From assembly GCA_963730225.1 (NCBI GenBank), contig CAVSQX010000001.1, positions 806,001 to 870,000 of the forward strand: a stretch of 64,000 bases of DNA, in the 5' to 3' direction. This document shows, in pieces, positions 54,334 through 63,413 of this stretch. Source of the DNA: CAVSQX01 sp963730225 (lineage in GTDB: Bacteria > Planctomycetota > Phycisphaerae > Tepidisphaerales > Tepidisphaeraceae). Positions within the stretch are counted from its first letter, which is position 1. Each line of letters starts with the position of its first letter. A model generated the notes under the pieces. The model did not search any database and was not told the origin of the DNA. It saw only the letters and a program-made list of their open reading frames with translations. The translations under genes and the position numbers were made by a program.

Positions 54334-56341
54334 GCTCGATCCTCTCCAAACACCCCTCAATAAACCCCTCCACAGACATATCTCCCTTCATCGTCTCCGT
54401 CGCTTCGTGATACGCCCGAACATTCACCGCATCGCGCTCCGCCTCCTTCTCCCCCACCACTGCGATGAACGGAATCTTGTTCGTCAGCGCCGAGCGAACT
54501 TTTGAGTTGATCCGATCATCCCGCAAATCCGCCTCCACCCGCAGCCCCGCCTCATCCAGCCGCCGACGCACCTTCTCCGCATACTCATTCGCTCTTTCAC
54601 TGATGCTCAGCACCGCCACCTGCACCGGCGCCAGCCACAACGGAAACGCCCCCGCAAAATGTTCGATCAGCACCCCGATGAATCGCTCCATGCTCCCAAA
54701 CGGCGCACGATGAATCATCACCGGCCGATGCGGCTTGTTGTCCGCTCCGACGTAACTCAAATCAAACCGCTGCGGCAACTGGTAATCCACCTGCACCGTC
54801 CCCAATTGCCACTCGCGCCCGATGATGTCCTTCACCACGAAATCAATCTTCGGGCCATAGAACGCCGCCTCCCCCGGCTCCAACGTAAACGCAACCCCCA
54901 AACTCGAAGCCGCATCTTTACACGCCTGCTCCGCCTTATCCCACTGCTCCGCCGCCCCCACATATTTCGCGCTATCCGGATCGCGCAAGCCAACCCGCAC
55001 CCGGTAATCCGCCATCCCCAGCGTTCCCAGCACAATCTTCACCAACTCCAGACATCCGCGAATCTCCCCCGGCACCTGCTCCTCCGTGCAGAACAAATGC
55101 GCATCATCCTGCGTGAACCCGCGCACCCGGGTCATTCCCCCAAGCTCGCCGCTTTTCTCCCACCGATAAACCGTCCCAAACTCCGCCAGCCGCACCGGCA
55201 AATCCCGGTAACTGTGCGGATCGCTCGCATAAATCCGAATGTGATGCGGACAATTCATCGGCTTGAGCAGATACCCGTCGATCTCCCCCTTCTCCATCCG
55301 ATTCGCCAACTCCGCACACCCACAACTCTCCTTCGCCAGCGCATCAAAATATTCCCGATCGATCAACGGCGGAAACTGACTCTGCCGGTAATACGGATAG
55401 TGCCCGCTAGTCTTGTACAAATCGAGCCGCCCGATGTGCGGCGTAAAAACTTGGCTGTATCCCTGCCGTCGCAAATGCTCGCTGATAAACTTCTGCAACT
55501 CCAGCCGAACCTGCGCCCCCTTCGGCTTCCACAGCACCAATCCCTGCCCCACCTGATCGTCAATCACAAACAACCCCAGTTGCGGCCCCAGCACCCGATG
55601 ATCGCGCTTCTTCGCCTCCTCCAGATGCTTCACATGTTCTTCAAGTTGCTTCCTGTCAAAAAACGCCGTCCCATAGATGCGCGTAAGTTGCTGCCGATTG
55701 CTATCCCCCCGCCAATACGCCCCCGCCACGCTCAGCAATTTGAACGCCTTGATCTTCCCCGTCCCCGGCACGTGCGGCCCCCGGCACAAATCCGTGAAAT
55801 CCCCCTGCCGATAAATGCTCACCGACTTCTCCCCCGCTCCGGCCAACTCATCGATTATCTCATCCTTGAACCGCTGACTCTGCGAATGCAAAATCTCCTT
55901 CGCCCGCACCGGCTCCACATCCTCCCGCTGAAACTGCTGATTCTCCGCGACGATTTTTTCCATCTCCTTCTCGACCTTCGGCAACTCCTCCGCCGAAAAA
56001 TTCGCCCCCGCCGGAAACTCAAAATCATAAAAAAACCCATTCTCAATCACCGGCCCAATCGTGTATTGCAGCTCTGGCCCGTACAACCGCCGCAACGCCT
56101 GCGCCAACAAATGCGCCGTGCTGTGCCGCATCACAAACAGCCCATCCGCATCCCGATCCGTCACAATCGAAACCTCATGGCTGCCGCTCAGCTTGAACGA
56201 CAAATCCACCAGCTTCCCATCCACCTTCCCCACGATCGCCGCCTTGGCCAATCCCTTTCCAATCGACTCCGCCAACTGCGCAACGGTGCTTCCATCCGCA
56301 ATTTCCCTCACGCTCCCATCCGGTAATTTGATCGCCGCCAT
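54320..56341 (-). CDS. thrS: Threonyl-tRNA synthetase
   Basis: 673 aa, full length. TGS domain at the N-terminus (AIKLPDGSVREIADGSTVAQ); editing domain with MRHSTAHLLAQALRRLYG (HxxxH) and the distal SVAGAYWRGDSNRQQLTRIY; class II core MNCPHHIRIYASDPHSYRDL, GMTRVRGFTQDDAHLFCTEE and HRPVMIHRAPFGSMERFIGV; anticodon-binding domain at the end. AGGAG before the ATG overlaps the U-tract of a terminator-like hairpin. Followed by infC. Confidence 0.97.
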   Translation of the reverse strand: MAAIKLPDGSVREIADGSTVAQLAESIGKGLAKAAIVGKVDGKLVDLSFKLSGSHEVSIVTDRDADGLFVMRHSTAHLLAQALRRLYGPELQYTIGPVIENGFFYDFEFPAGANFSAEELPKVEKEMEKIVAENQQFQREDVEPVRAKEILHSQSQRFKDEIIDELAGAGEKSVSIYRQGDFTDLCRGPHVPGTGKIKAFKLLSVAGAYWRGDSNRQQLTRIYGTAFFDRKQLEEHVKHLEEAKKRDHRVLGPQLGLFVIDDQVGQGLVLWKPKGAQVRLELQKFISEHLRRQGYSQVFTPHIGRLDLYKTSGHYPYYRQSQFPPLIDREYFDALAKESCGCAELANRMEKGEIDGYLLKPMNCPHHIRIYASDPHSYRDLPVRLAEFGTVYRWEKSGELGGMTRVRGFTQDDAHLFCTEEQVPGEIRGCLELVKIVLGTLGMADYRVRVGLRDPDSAKYVGAAEQWDKAEQACKDAASSLGVAFTLEPGEAAFYGPKIDFVVKDIIGREWQLGTVQVDYQLPQRFDLSYVGADNKPHRPVMIHRAPFGSMERFIGVLIEHFAGAFPLWLAPVQVAVLSISERANEYAEKVRRRLDEAGLRVEADLRDDRINSKVRSALTNKIPFIAVVGEKEAERDAVNVRAYHEATETMKGDMSVEGFIEGCLERIERKSQ

Positions 56342-56353
56342 ATCGCTTCTCCT

Positions 56354-56388
56354 AAAAACAAAACCGCCCGGTTATCTTAACCGGGCGG
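56354..56388 (-). terminator. Intrinsic terminator or attenuator immediately upstream of thrS
   Basis: Perfect 11-bp stem CCGCCCGGTTA/TAACCGGGCGG with a 3-base loop (56364-56388), followed on the minus strand by TTTTGTTTTT. The thrS Shine-Dalgarno starts right at the end of the U-run, 13 bases before the ATG. There is no room for a thrS promoter after it, so thrS transcripts must pass the hairpin. Confidence 0.75.
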
Positions 56389-56570
56389 ATTCAATCGCAT
56401 CTCTTCAACTCAAGCGCGATCACCACCCGATTTGTCGGGTAGTCGTCGTCATTGGGATGTTCGCTGAACGAAGCATCGATAAAAATATATATCGGCGTTT
56501 GGGCCGCGTCAAATTGAAGCCCAACGTCACCGCTTGCACGCCGGCTGGCGCCGGGCGAGCCGTTGCGCTC

Positions 56571-57655
56571 TCACAGCGAGGCCGATTGCGTGCTTGATGA
56601 ACCGCCGGGCTGTGCGCCGTTTCCTGCTTGGCGCAGCTCAGGGAGATTTTTGGCGTTCAGCACGTCGATCGGCACATACAGGATCGGCGACCACTCCGCC
56701 GGACCTCGGGCAACGCCCCGCACTTCGTCGGCCAGCACCTCGATCGATTCGTAACCACATCGATAGGAATCCTGAAGAATCGAAGAATGGATCGTGCCCG
56801 CGGCGATGCCCGCCTGCGTTTCCTCGCTTTCGTCAAACCCCACGACCTTCACTTGACCGGTCCGTCCCACCTGCTTCATCGCCTCCAGTGCTGCGGGCGC
56901 ACTGTAGCTAAAAAGCCCGACAATCCCCTTGACCTCCGGGTGGGAATTGAGCGCTTCTGCGATGGCCGTCACCGCCTTGCTTGGATCGGCGCCATCGGTC
57001 ACCGTCGCCACGATCGAGTACTCGGCGCCCTTCAACGTTGCATCAAGCGGATCGGATGCGCGCTTCCGATCAAAACTTCGCCCAAGCAAACCGTCGATCA
57101 CACCCTGGCGGCGATCTCGGCCGTGCTGCATCGTCGCGCTGCCAACCGATATCAGCACCGGCCCACCCTCCGGCAGAGCCTCCCGCAGTTCGTCGGCGCA
57201 AAACCGTCCCGCAGCGTAGTTGTCAATGCCCACAAACCGCCTCCGTTTCGACTCGGGCGCATCGGAGTCGAACGTGACAACAGGAATTTTTCCCGTCGCT
57301 TCGTCCAGAATCTCAGCCTGCGCCTTCACGTCGTTCGGGCTGATTGCCATGCCATCAAATCCACCGCCCAGGACCTCTTGGATGTTCTGGTTCTCCGCCT
57401 CCACCGTCGGTTTGCACTGTATCACCGTCAGTTCAACATTTGATTGGTCGGCATAATCCTGCGCCCGCGAATCAGCGGTTTCCAGAACGGATCTTGCGTC
57501 CAGGTTACCAGCGCCAACTTCAGTCGCCGCGGCGCGCGCTGGTGTACCATTCCCAGATAAACCGCCAGCGCCGCAATCACCAGCAACGCGATCACGAACA
57601 ACAACCGCACACGAATAATCCCAGCCCGCGCTCGGAACATCGCCCGATCAGACAT
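56571..57655 (-). CDS. Periplasmic sugar-binding protein (RbsB/LacI-like fold), one frameshift
   Basis: About 361 aa when joined. The first frame from 57655 has an anchor/signal helix (RVRLLFVIALLVIAALAVYL) and LKLALVTWTQDPFWKPLIRG. The frame changes in 57459-57470 (CGGGCGCAGG) and continues AQDYADQSNVELTVIQCKPT, then GFDGMAISPNDVKAQAEIL, FVGIDNYAAGRFCADELREA and VVGFDESEETQAGIAAGTIH, the two lobes of a type I periplasmic binding protein. Permease and ATPase genes are not adjacent. Confidence 0.83.
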
Positions 57656-57808
57656 GGCGCCTCCACCTTTTTCACTTGACACCCCCGCCGCACGACGACC
57701 CTCAGTCCCCTGCCATCGTCAAAAACCAAACTCAGAATATACGCTCACCTGGATTGCATTCCAAGACAAAAAACTACCCGTCGCCCCACCATCGCCGCCG
57801 GGGCAACC

Positions 57809-57861
57809 AGAGGGAGATAAGGGGACAGATGGGATGGAAATAAGAGGGAGATAAGGGGACA
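57809..57861 (+). repeat. Two direct 19-bp repeats next to IS3 copy 2
   Basis: AGAGGGAGATAAGGGGACA occurs at 57809-57827 and 57843-57861, spaced 34 bases, just outside the IS3 left end at 57877. Such 'AAGGGGACA' stretches are often left near transposase genes. Confidence 0.5.
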
Positions 57862-57916
57862 TTCAAGATTGTTGTGTGGACTTCCCCACGTTTGGTGGTG
57901 CGCTGAGTTAACCATT

Positions 57917-58774
57917 TCAGGCTGCCGCCTCGAACGATTCGGGGCTGACGTAGCCTAACGAACTGTGCAGTCGCTTTCTATTGTAGAAGACTTCGATGTA
58001 TTCAAAGATCGCCTGCCGGGCCGGCTGGCGGGTCGCGTGGCGGCTTGGATGAATCTGCTCTGTCTTGAGCGTGGCCCTGAAGCTCTCCATTATCGCGTTG
58101 TCCCAGCAATCGCCTTTGGCGCTCATGCTGGCGGTGAGACCATGAGTCTGGAGCAGATGCTGGTAATCCTCGCTGGCATACTGCACGCCGCGATCGCTAT
58201 GGTGCTGCAGTCCGCTCGAATGCCGTCGCTGAGTCAACGCCATCTGCAACGCTTCGCGGACCAAACTCGTCTGCAAGTGATCCGCCATCGACCAGCCGAC
58301 GACTTTTCGGCTGAAGCAGTCCAGCACACCGGCCAGGTACAGCCAGCCTTGGTCGGTCGGAATATACGTGATGTCCGCGACCCATTTGCAATCCGGCCCG
58401 GATGCCTGGAACTGGCGATCCAGCAAGTTGTCCGCGATCGGATGCTGATGGCGGCTGTCGGTGGTCCGCGGAACGAATTTTCGCCTGCGTTTGGCCCGAA
58501 TCTTCTCCTGTCGCATCAACTTGGCCACCGTGTTTCGGCTGACCGATTCGCCGTCGATCAACAACGCCCGATGCACCCGCGGACTGCCGTAAAGCTCTCG
58601 ATTCTCCCGGTGCGCGATGCGGATCTTCTCGATCAATTCCCGCCGACGCCGACTTCGCGCCGACGCCGGCCGCTTCAGCCACGCGAAGAATCCGCTGCGG
58701 CTCACTTTCAACACCCCGCAGATCACCGTCACCGGCCAGTAGACCCGATGGTCCCGGATAAACGCGAACTTCAC
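57917..58774 (-). CDS. IS3-family transposase OrfB, copy 2
   Basis: About 285 aa from the GTG at 58774 overlapping OrfA. Catalytic residues conserved: CKWVADITYIPT, QHHSDRGVQYAS, DNAIMESFRATLKTE. Differs from copy 1 at about a dozen residues, mostly in the last third. Confidence 0.92.
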   Translation of the reverse strand: MKFAFIRDHRVYWPVTVICGVLKVSRSGFFAWLKRPASARSRRRRELIEKIRIAHRENRELYGSPRVHRALLIDGESVSRNTVAKLMRQEKIRAKRRRKFVPRTTDSRHQHPIADNLLDRQFQASGPDCKWVADITYIPTDQGWLYLAGVLDCFSRKVVGWSMADHLQTSLVREALQMALTQRRHSSGLQHHSDRGVQYASEDYQHLLQTHGLTASMSAKGDCWDNAIMESFRATLKTEQIHPSRHATRQPARQAIFEYIEVFYNRKRLHSSLGYVSPESFEAAA

Positions 58775-59052
58775 GGCTGCTCCCTGGCGAAGAATGCCGC
58801 CGCTTTTTTTAAAATCTCCCGCTCCATCAACAGCCGCGCGTTCTCCTTGCGCAACCGACGCAACTCCGCCGCCACCGCTCCTTCCCCGCTGGGCGCCAAT
58901 CCCGCTTCTTCTGAGAACTTCTCCACCCAACTGCGCACGTTGGCTGCGTCGATCCCCAGACTCTTGGCCGCATCGACGATGCTGTACCCCTGTTCATTGA
59001 CCAGCTTCACCGCCGACAGCTTGAACTCCCGGCTGAATTTTCGTCTTGCCAT
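58771..59052 (-). CDS. IS3-family transposase OrfA, copy 2
   Basis: 93 aa, identical to OrfA of copy 1, including the A7 slippery run near its end that shifts ribosomes by -1 into OrfB. Confidence 0.92.
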   Translation of the reverse strand: MARRKFSREFKLSAVKLVNEQGYSIVDAAKSLGIDAANVRSWVEKFSEEAGLAPSGEGAVAAELRRLRKENARLLMEREILKKAAAFFAREQP

Positions 59053-59116
59053 GACACGCTCCTGGGACCGTCATTATCTGTCCCTTTCGCGCGCCCACCA
59101 AACGTGGGGAAGTCCA

Positions 59117-59505
59117 GTGTGGATAATAACTTTGAATGCCCCCTTAGTCTTCCCCTGTCAATGCCAAGAAAGACGACCACGAATTGGCACGAATGAACAC
59201 GAATGAAAATTATTCGTGGAAATTCGTGAGCATTCGTGGTTCTCCTCGCTCTTGCTCGATGACGCCGGTGGTCGTTAACGATTGATGTCCCTACGAATAA
59301 GGCCGCCATGCGAGTTGCCATTGCGCTGGATCGCCTTCGTTCCCGATTCCCCACCCTGTTTAGCGCCGGCCCCAAGGGCCGGCCGTCCTCGGCCGCGATG
59401 CACTACGCCAAAACCCCGCAGGTAACTCTCTCCAAAAGCGCATACCCCCCGCTCAATCATTTAACCTCTTTATTGACAATCAATTACAGCGAGAGCACCC
59501 CGATT
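59117..59505. other. Intergenic stretch containing a CACGAAT-family palindrome
   Basis: No gene recognised. At 59174-59242 the arms GACCACGAATTGGCACGAAT and CGTGAGCATTCGTGGTTC form an imperfect hairpin of the same family as 41642-41714. Short open frames on both strands lack support. Confidence 0.5.
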
Positions 59506-61836
59506 TCATCGTCTTGCTAAGCGCATACTTTTGTCCGCATTTGATCCGGCGCAGAAATTTTTCCGGCGACTCCGCCGCGAAATCAAACCGATCGCGGCAA
59601 AAACAATTCCGCCAAAACCAATCGGCTCCGGCACCGTCGTCGAATTCAATTGCGCGGTTTCCTGGGCGCCGATTAGCCCCCCGCTCTGCGGGGGTATTCC
59701 CGCCAGCGATGCTCCCTGCGTGTTGAATGAATTATCGATCAGCGTGTAATCGTCGCCGTTGATCACGCCGTCGTAATTGAAATCGCCGTTGTTCCAGCCG
59801 GTGAGGGAGTTATTAAAGCCGTTGTCGATCAGCGTGTAATCGCTGCCGTTCACCACGCCGTCGAGGTTCGCATCGCCGAAGTATGTGTACTTCACCAGCA
59901 CATCGCCGGTGGAAACGGATTCGCCGTCGAATGTACTCAGTAGCGGGTTGCCCGAGCCGTCGTCGTTCAAAATGATTCCCAGGGCCGTGTTGCCGGTGGA
60001 TTGGGCGGTCGAGGACGTGATGCCGGTAGTTCCCTGCCAGTTCCCGCCGTTGTAACCCGTGGCGATCTGTGTGGTGATGCCGGCGAGACTGCCGTTGTGC
60101 ACGATCAGGTCGTTGTTGGTCAGATCGAGCAGGCCGGAATTGCTCAGCGAGCCGGTGACGATCACGCTGCGAACCGACGGGCTGGCGGCCGTTGCGACCG
60201 AGGCCGCCCCGCTGCTGCCGATGGATAAACTCGCCAGGTGCTGAGTGGACGAGAACATCACCGATCCGCCCGTGATGTTGACGTTCAGATTCGCTGCCGC
60301 TGCCCCGCTGTCGGTTTGAAAATGCGCCGAGCCCAGTGAGTTGGTGAACGTTGCAGCGGCGCTCCAGTTCTGCGTTCCGCCGAACGTCGCGGTACCGGTG
60401 TTGGTGAATGTGCCGGATTGGTTCAGCGTGCCGTTCTGTGTGAAGGTTCCGCTGCTGGTGACCGTCCCGGCCGTAAACGTGCCGTTGTTGGTCAGCGTGC
60501 CGTTGAGCGCCGAAGCCGACGGCCCCACGAGCGTCAGTCCGTTGCCGCCGCCGATGATCAGCGTATCGTTCGCATCCAGCGTGAGCTGTGCGACGGATGC
60601 GGTTTGGTCCAGCGTGACAATCGAAGCGGTGGGATTGCCGTTATCGATCTCGACGACGACCGTCGAGCTGTTGGGGACGATGCCGGTGCTCCATTTGGCC
60701 GCGTTGCTCCAGGCGTCGGTGCCGCCGAGCCAGATCGTCGGCAGCGGATTGACCCCGACGACGCTGTAGTCGGCGACGATCGGAAGATGATCGGTCAATT
60801 TGGTGAGCGCGGTCAGTACGGTGCTGGTGAGTCCTGGCACCGTGGCCGATGCCACGCTGCTGCCGTAGCCGGCGCGTAGAGGTGAGCGTAGTACCGTTGT
60901 AGTAACTGTTTCCAAACGCGACATACGAATCGGGCACCAATTGCAACCCGGGCTGATTCAGCATGGCATTGCTGTCGAGTTCGAAATCGTATCGAGCGGT
61001 TATGTCGGTGGCGGATTCGGTGTACAGATAGTCGTATATGCCATTTTTAGTGTCTTCCTGGAAAGTTGTCGCCAGCGGATCGTTGGCCTGTCCCGATCCG
61101 GCGATGGCGCCGCTCGAAAGCGTGGCGCCGGACGGGTCGATCAGATCCTGATACCCCGGCTCGGTGCTGCCGGTAAGATTGAAATCGCCGGTGAAAATGA
61201 TGTGAGCGCTGGCGCCCAGGCTGTCGGCGTCCTGACGCACCTCGGCGGCTTCGATGGCCCGGCGCGTGACGTTGCTCGATCCGCTGGAGGCCTTGTAGTG
61301 GTCGACGTACATGTAAAAGTCGGCATTGGCGCCGTATCCCACCGGCTGAAGAAGGAATCGCAACGGTTGGCGCGCGCGCCGCTGCCGCTGACGGTTCCCA
61401 GCGCGGTGCTGGAAATGAGCTGCACGGTCTTGGTGTTGTAAATCAATCCGCTGGGCCCGCCGCCGGAACTGGTGGAGTCGCTTTGGTCGACTTGCGTCGA
61501 GTAGGCGTAGGTGCCGGCGCCATAGAGACTGTCAAGATCACTGACGATATCGCTCAGCGTGACCGATGGCGTGTTATCGAGTTCCTCCAGCCCCAAAACG
61601 TCGATCGGCTGCGCGTCGCCGGCAAGCGAGTAATTCCCAATCGCCTGTAAAACGGTCTTGAGATACGGCTCTGGCGGGATGCCGGAGGTGGTGTCGTAAT
61701 CTGTTGTATCCGCGTTGATGTTGTAGCTGACGATCCGCAGGGTCGTTTGTCCCGATGCCGCCCAGGTCAACAGCAGACCCTGGGAAATCCCTGCGACAAT
61801 TCCAGCGCAACGCAACCGCAAACTGCATTTTCTCAA
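59506..61836 (-). CDS. Secreted endonuclease/exonuclease/phosphatase-family protein with dockerin-like and PEP-CTERM tail, two frameshifts
   Basis: About 775 aa when three frames are joined (breaks in 61369-61380, GGCGCGCGCGCC, and at 60871-60877, ACGCGCCGG). Likely start TTG 61836, giving a signal peptide ending TWAASGQ. EEP domain: LRIVSYNINADTTDY, IDVLGLEELDN, FYMYVDHYKASSG, IIFTGDFNLTGS and DHLPIVADYSVV (final His/Asp). Then Asn/Thr/Gly-rich beta repeats (NNGTFTAGTVTSSGTFTQNG), Ca loops GDANLDGVVNGSDYTLIDNG and GDFNYDGVINGDDYTLIDNS, and the PEP-CTERM signal TTVPEPIGFGGIVFAAIGLI plus SRRSRRK. A surface-sorted phosphodiesterase or nuclease. Confidence 0.82.
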
Positions 61837-62028
61837 CTTCGTGCTCTCCGTCGGCTTTGGAACTTTGGTTCTGTGCCGCCAATACAAATGCGATCCACTT
61901 CCCCCTGAACCGCGTAAGAGAACAGATAATATAGCCGCGAAATGGGATGACGCAACGACATTCTTAACCAGATACAAACAAAAACACCGCTTCTCGACCG
62001 CGCCGGGGCGATACGTTACGCTTGCAAA

Positions 62029-63246
62029 ATGGATAAGTTGCATCTGCTTTCGCCGCGCGGGTTTCGAGCCGCGGGGGTTTCGGCGGGAATTAAATCGAGC
62101 GGAAAGGCCGATGTTGCGCTGTTAATCTGCGATGTCCCGGCCGTTGCGGCGGCATCGTTCACGACCAACAAGGTTTACGCCGCGCCGATAAGAATTGGGC
62201 GCGAACACATTGCCCGCGGCACGTTGCGCGGCGTGGTGGTGAACTCGGGCAACGCCAACGCCTGCACAGGAAAACGGGGCGAGCGCGACGCACGACGAAT
62301 GTGCACGCTAGCGTCGTCGGCGGTCGCTTGCCAGCCGAAGGAGATTCTCCCGGCGTCGACGGGAATCATCGGACATGCTTTGCCAATGGATCGAGTGGAA
62401 TCCGGCATCGCCGATGCCGCATTGAAACTGGGGGACACGCGCGGCCATGCCCAGGCGTTCATGCGGGCGATTCTCACGACCGACAAGCGGAGCAAATCGG
62501 CGGCGGCGCGGCTGAGAATTGGGCGAAAAACGGTGACGATCGCCGGGGTCTGCAAAGGCAGCGGCATGATTGGGCCGCGAATGTCGACCAAAGCGCCGCA
62601 CGCCACCATGCTGGCGTTTCTGACCACCGATGCGCGGTTTTCGTCGGCTCGACCGCTGGCCAGCGCATTGCAGAACGCGGTGGATGAAAGCTTCAACGCG
62701 GTGACGGTGGACGATCACGCCAGCACCAACGATATGGCGGTGATTCTTGCCTCGGCGGCGGCGGATGCGGCGATTGTGTCGAGCGCGGATCAGCGCCGTT
62801 TTGCCGCGGCGCTGGACGAAGTGTGCCAATCGTTGGCGTATCAAATCGCCGCCGACGGCGAAGGCGCGACGAAAGTTATCGAAGTGAAAGTCGATCAAGC
62901 GGCGAATTCCGAATCGGCGTGGAAGATCGCTCGAACAATCGCGAATTCACCGCTGGTCAAGTGCGCGATGCACGGAAACGATCCCAATTGGGGCCGAATT
63001 GTTTCGGCGGCGGGATATTGCGGCGCGGCTTTCGAGCCGGAAAAATGCGTGCTTCGACTTCAGGGAAAGCGCGTGTTTGATTCGGGTCGGCCTGTGCGAT
63101 TCGATGCGGCGGCCTTGAGCAAAGCACTCGATGGCCCGCATGTCGAAATCGAATTGGATTGCCGAATGGGCGACGCGGAAGCGAGAGTTTGGACTTGCGA
63201 TTTGTCCAAGGAGTATGTGACGATCAACGCGGATTATCACACGTGA
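62029..63246 (+). CDS. argJ: Bifunctional ornithine acetyltransferase / N-acetylglutamate synthase
   Basis: 405 aa Ntn-type self-cleaving enzyme of arginine synthesis. FTTNKVYAAPIRIGREH, VVVNSGNANACTGKRG, LPASTGIIGHALPMD, VCKGSGMIGPRMSTKAPHAT then ML (cleavage before the nucleophile Thr in HATML), and NSPLVKCAMHGNDPNWGRIV. Complete. The stop overlaps the next start by one base. Confidence 0.95.
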   Translation: MDKLHLLSPRGFRAAGVSAGIKSSGKADVALLICDVPAVAAASFTTNKVYAAPIRIGREHIARGTLRGVVVNSGNANACTGKRGERDARRMCTLASSAVACQPKEILPASTGIIGHALPMDRVESGIADAALKLGDTRGHAQAFMRAILTTDKRSKSAAARLRIGRKTVTIAGVCKGSGMIGPRMSTKAPHATMLAFLTTDARFSSARPLASALQNAVDESFNAVTVDDHASTNDMAVILASAAADAAIVSSADQRRFAAALDEVCQSLAYQIAADGEGATKVIEVKVDQAANSESAWKIARTIANSPLVKCAMHGNDPNWGRIVSAAGYCGAAFEPEKCVLRLQGKRVFDSGRPVRFDAAALSKALDGPHVEIELDCRMGDAEARVWTCDLSKEYVTINADYHT

Positions 63247-63413
63247 TGTCGGAGAAAACGATGAAATGGATTCTGCTGGCAATGCTTGGGCTTACGTTAA
63301 CCGGGTGCGAAAAGACGATTCACGAAGCTTGCGCAAATCACACCAGCGCTGACACGCGCTCGACCGCCGCGGTCAGCGGTTTGACGTACTCCTGCCCGAA
63401 CAGGTTGGTGTGA
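63246..63413 (+). CDS. Possible small lipoprotein
   Basis: 55 codons; from the second ATG (63261): MKWILLAMLGLTLTGCEKTI, a convincing lipobox (LTGC). The rest is short, and its 3' half overlaps the convergent kinase gene by about 75 bases, so this may be the truncated start of a formerly longer lipoprotein. Confidence 0.45.
   Translation: MSEKTMKWILLAMLGLTLTGCEKTIHEACANHTSADTRSTAAVSGLTYSCPNRLV

Larger units (their letters stand above)
57877..59116 (-). mobile_element. IS3-family insertion sequence, copy 2 (1,240 bp)
   Basis: Same element as 29863-31101 in opposite orientation. Terminal repeats begin TGGACTTCCCCACGTTTGGT, with one extra base in the 57877 end. Flanked by GTG on both sides, a 3-bp target duplication. 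Both transposase frames are intact. Confidence 0.93.

Noticed and set aside
54659..56326. Plus-strand open frame of 555 codons
   Set aside because: Antisense to thrS. Rich in Pro/Leu/His/Arg and without any known domain.
56389..56570. T-box leader upstream of thrS
   Set aside because: Only the terminator hairpin is present. No T-box consensus or specifier loop could be found in the 180 bases before it.
57965..59206. Plus-strand open frame of 413 codons over IS3 copy 2
   Set aside because: Antisense to orfA/orfB; the same shadow exists over copy 1.
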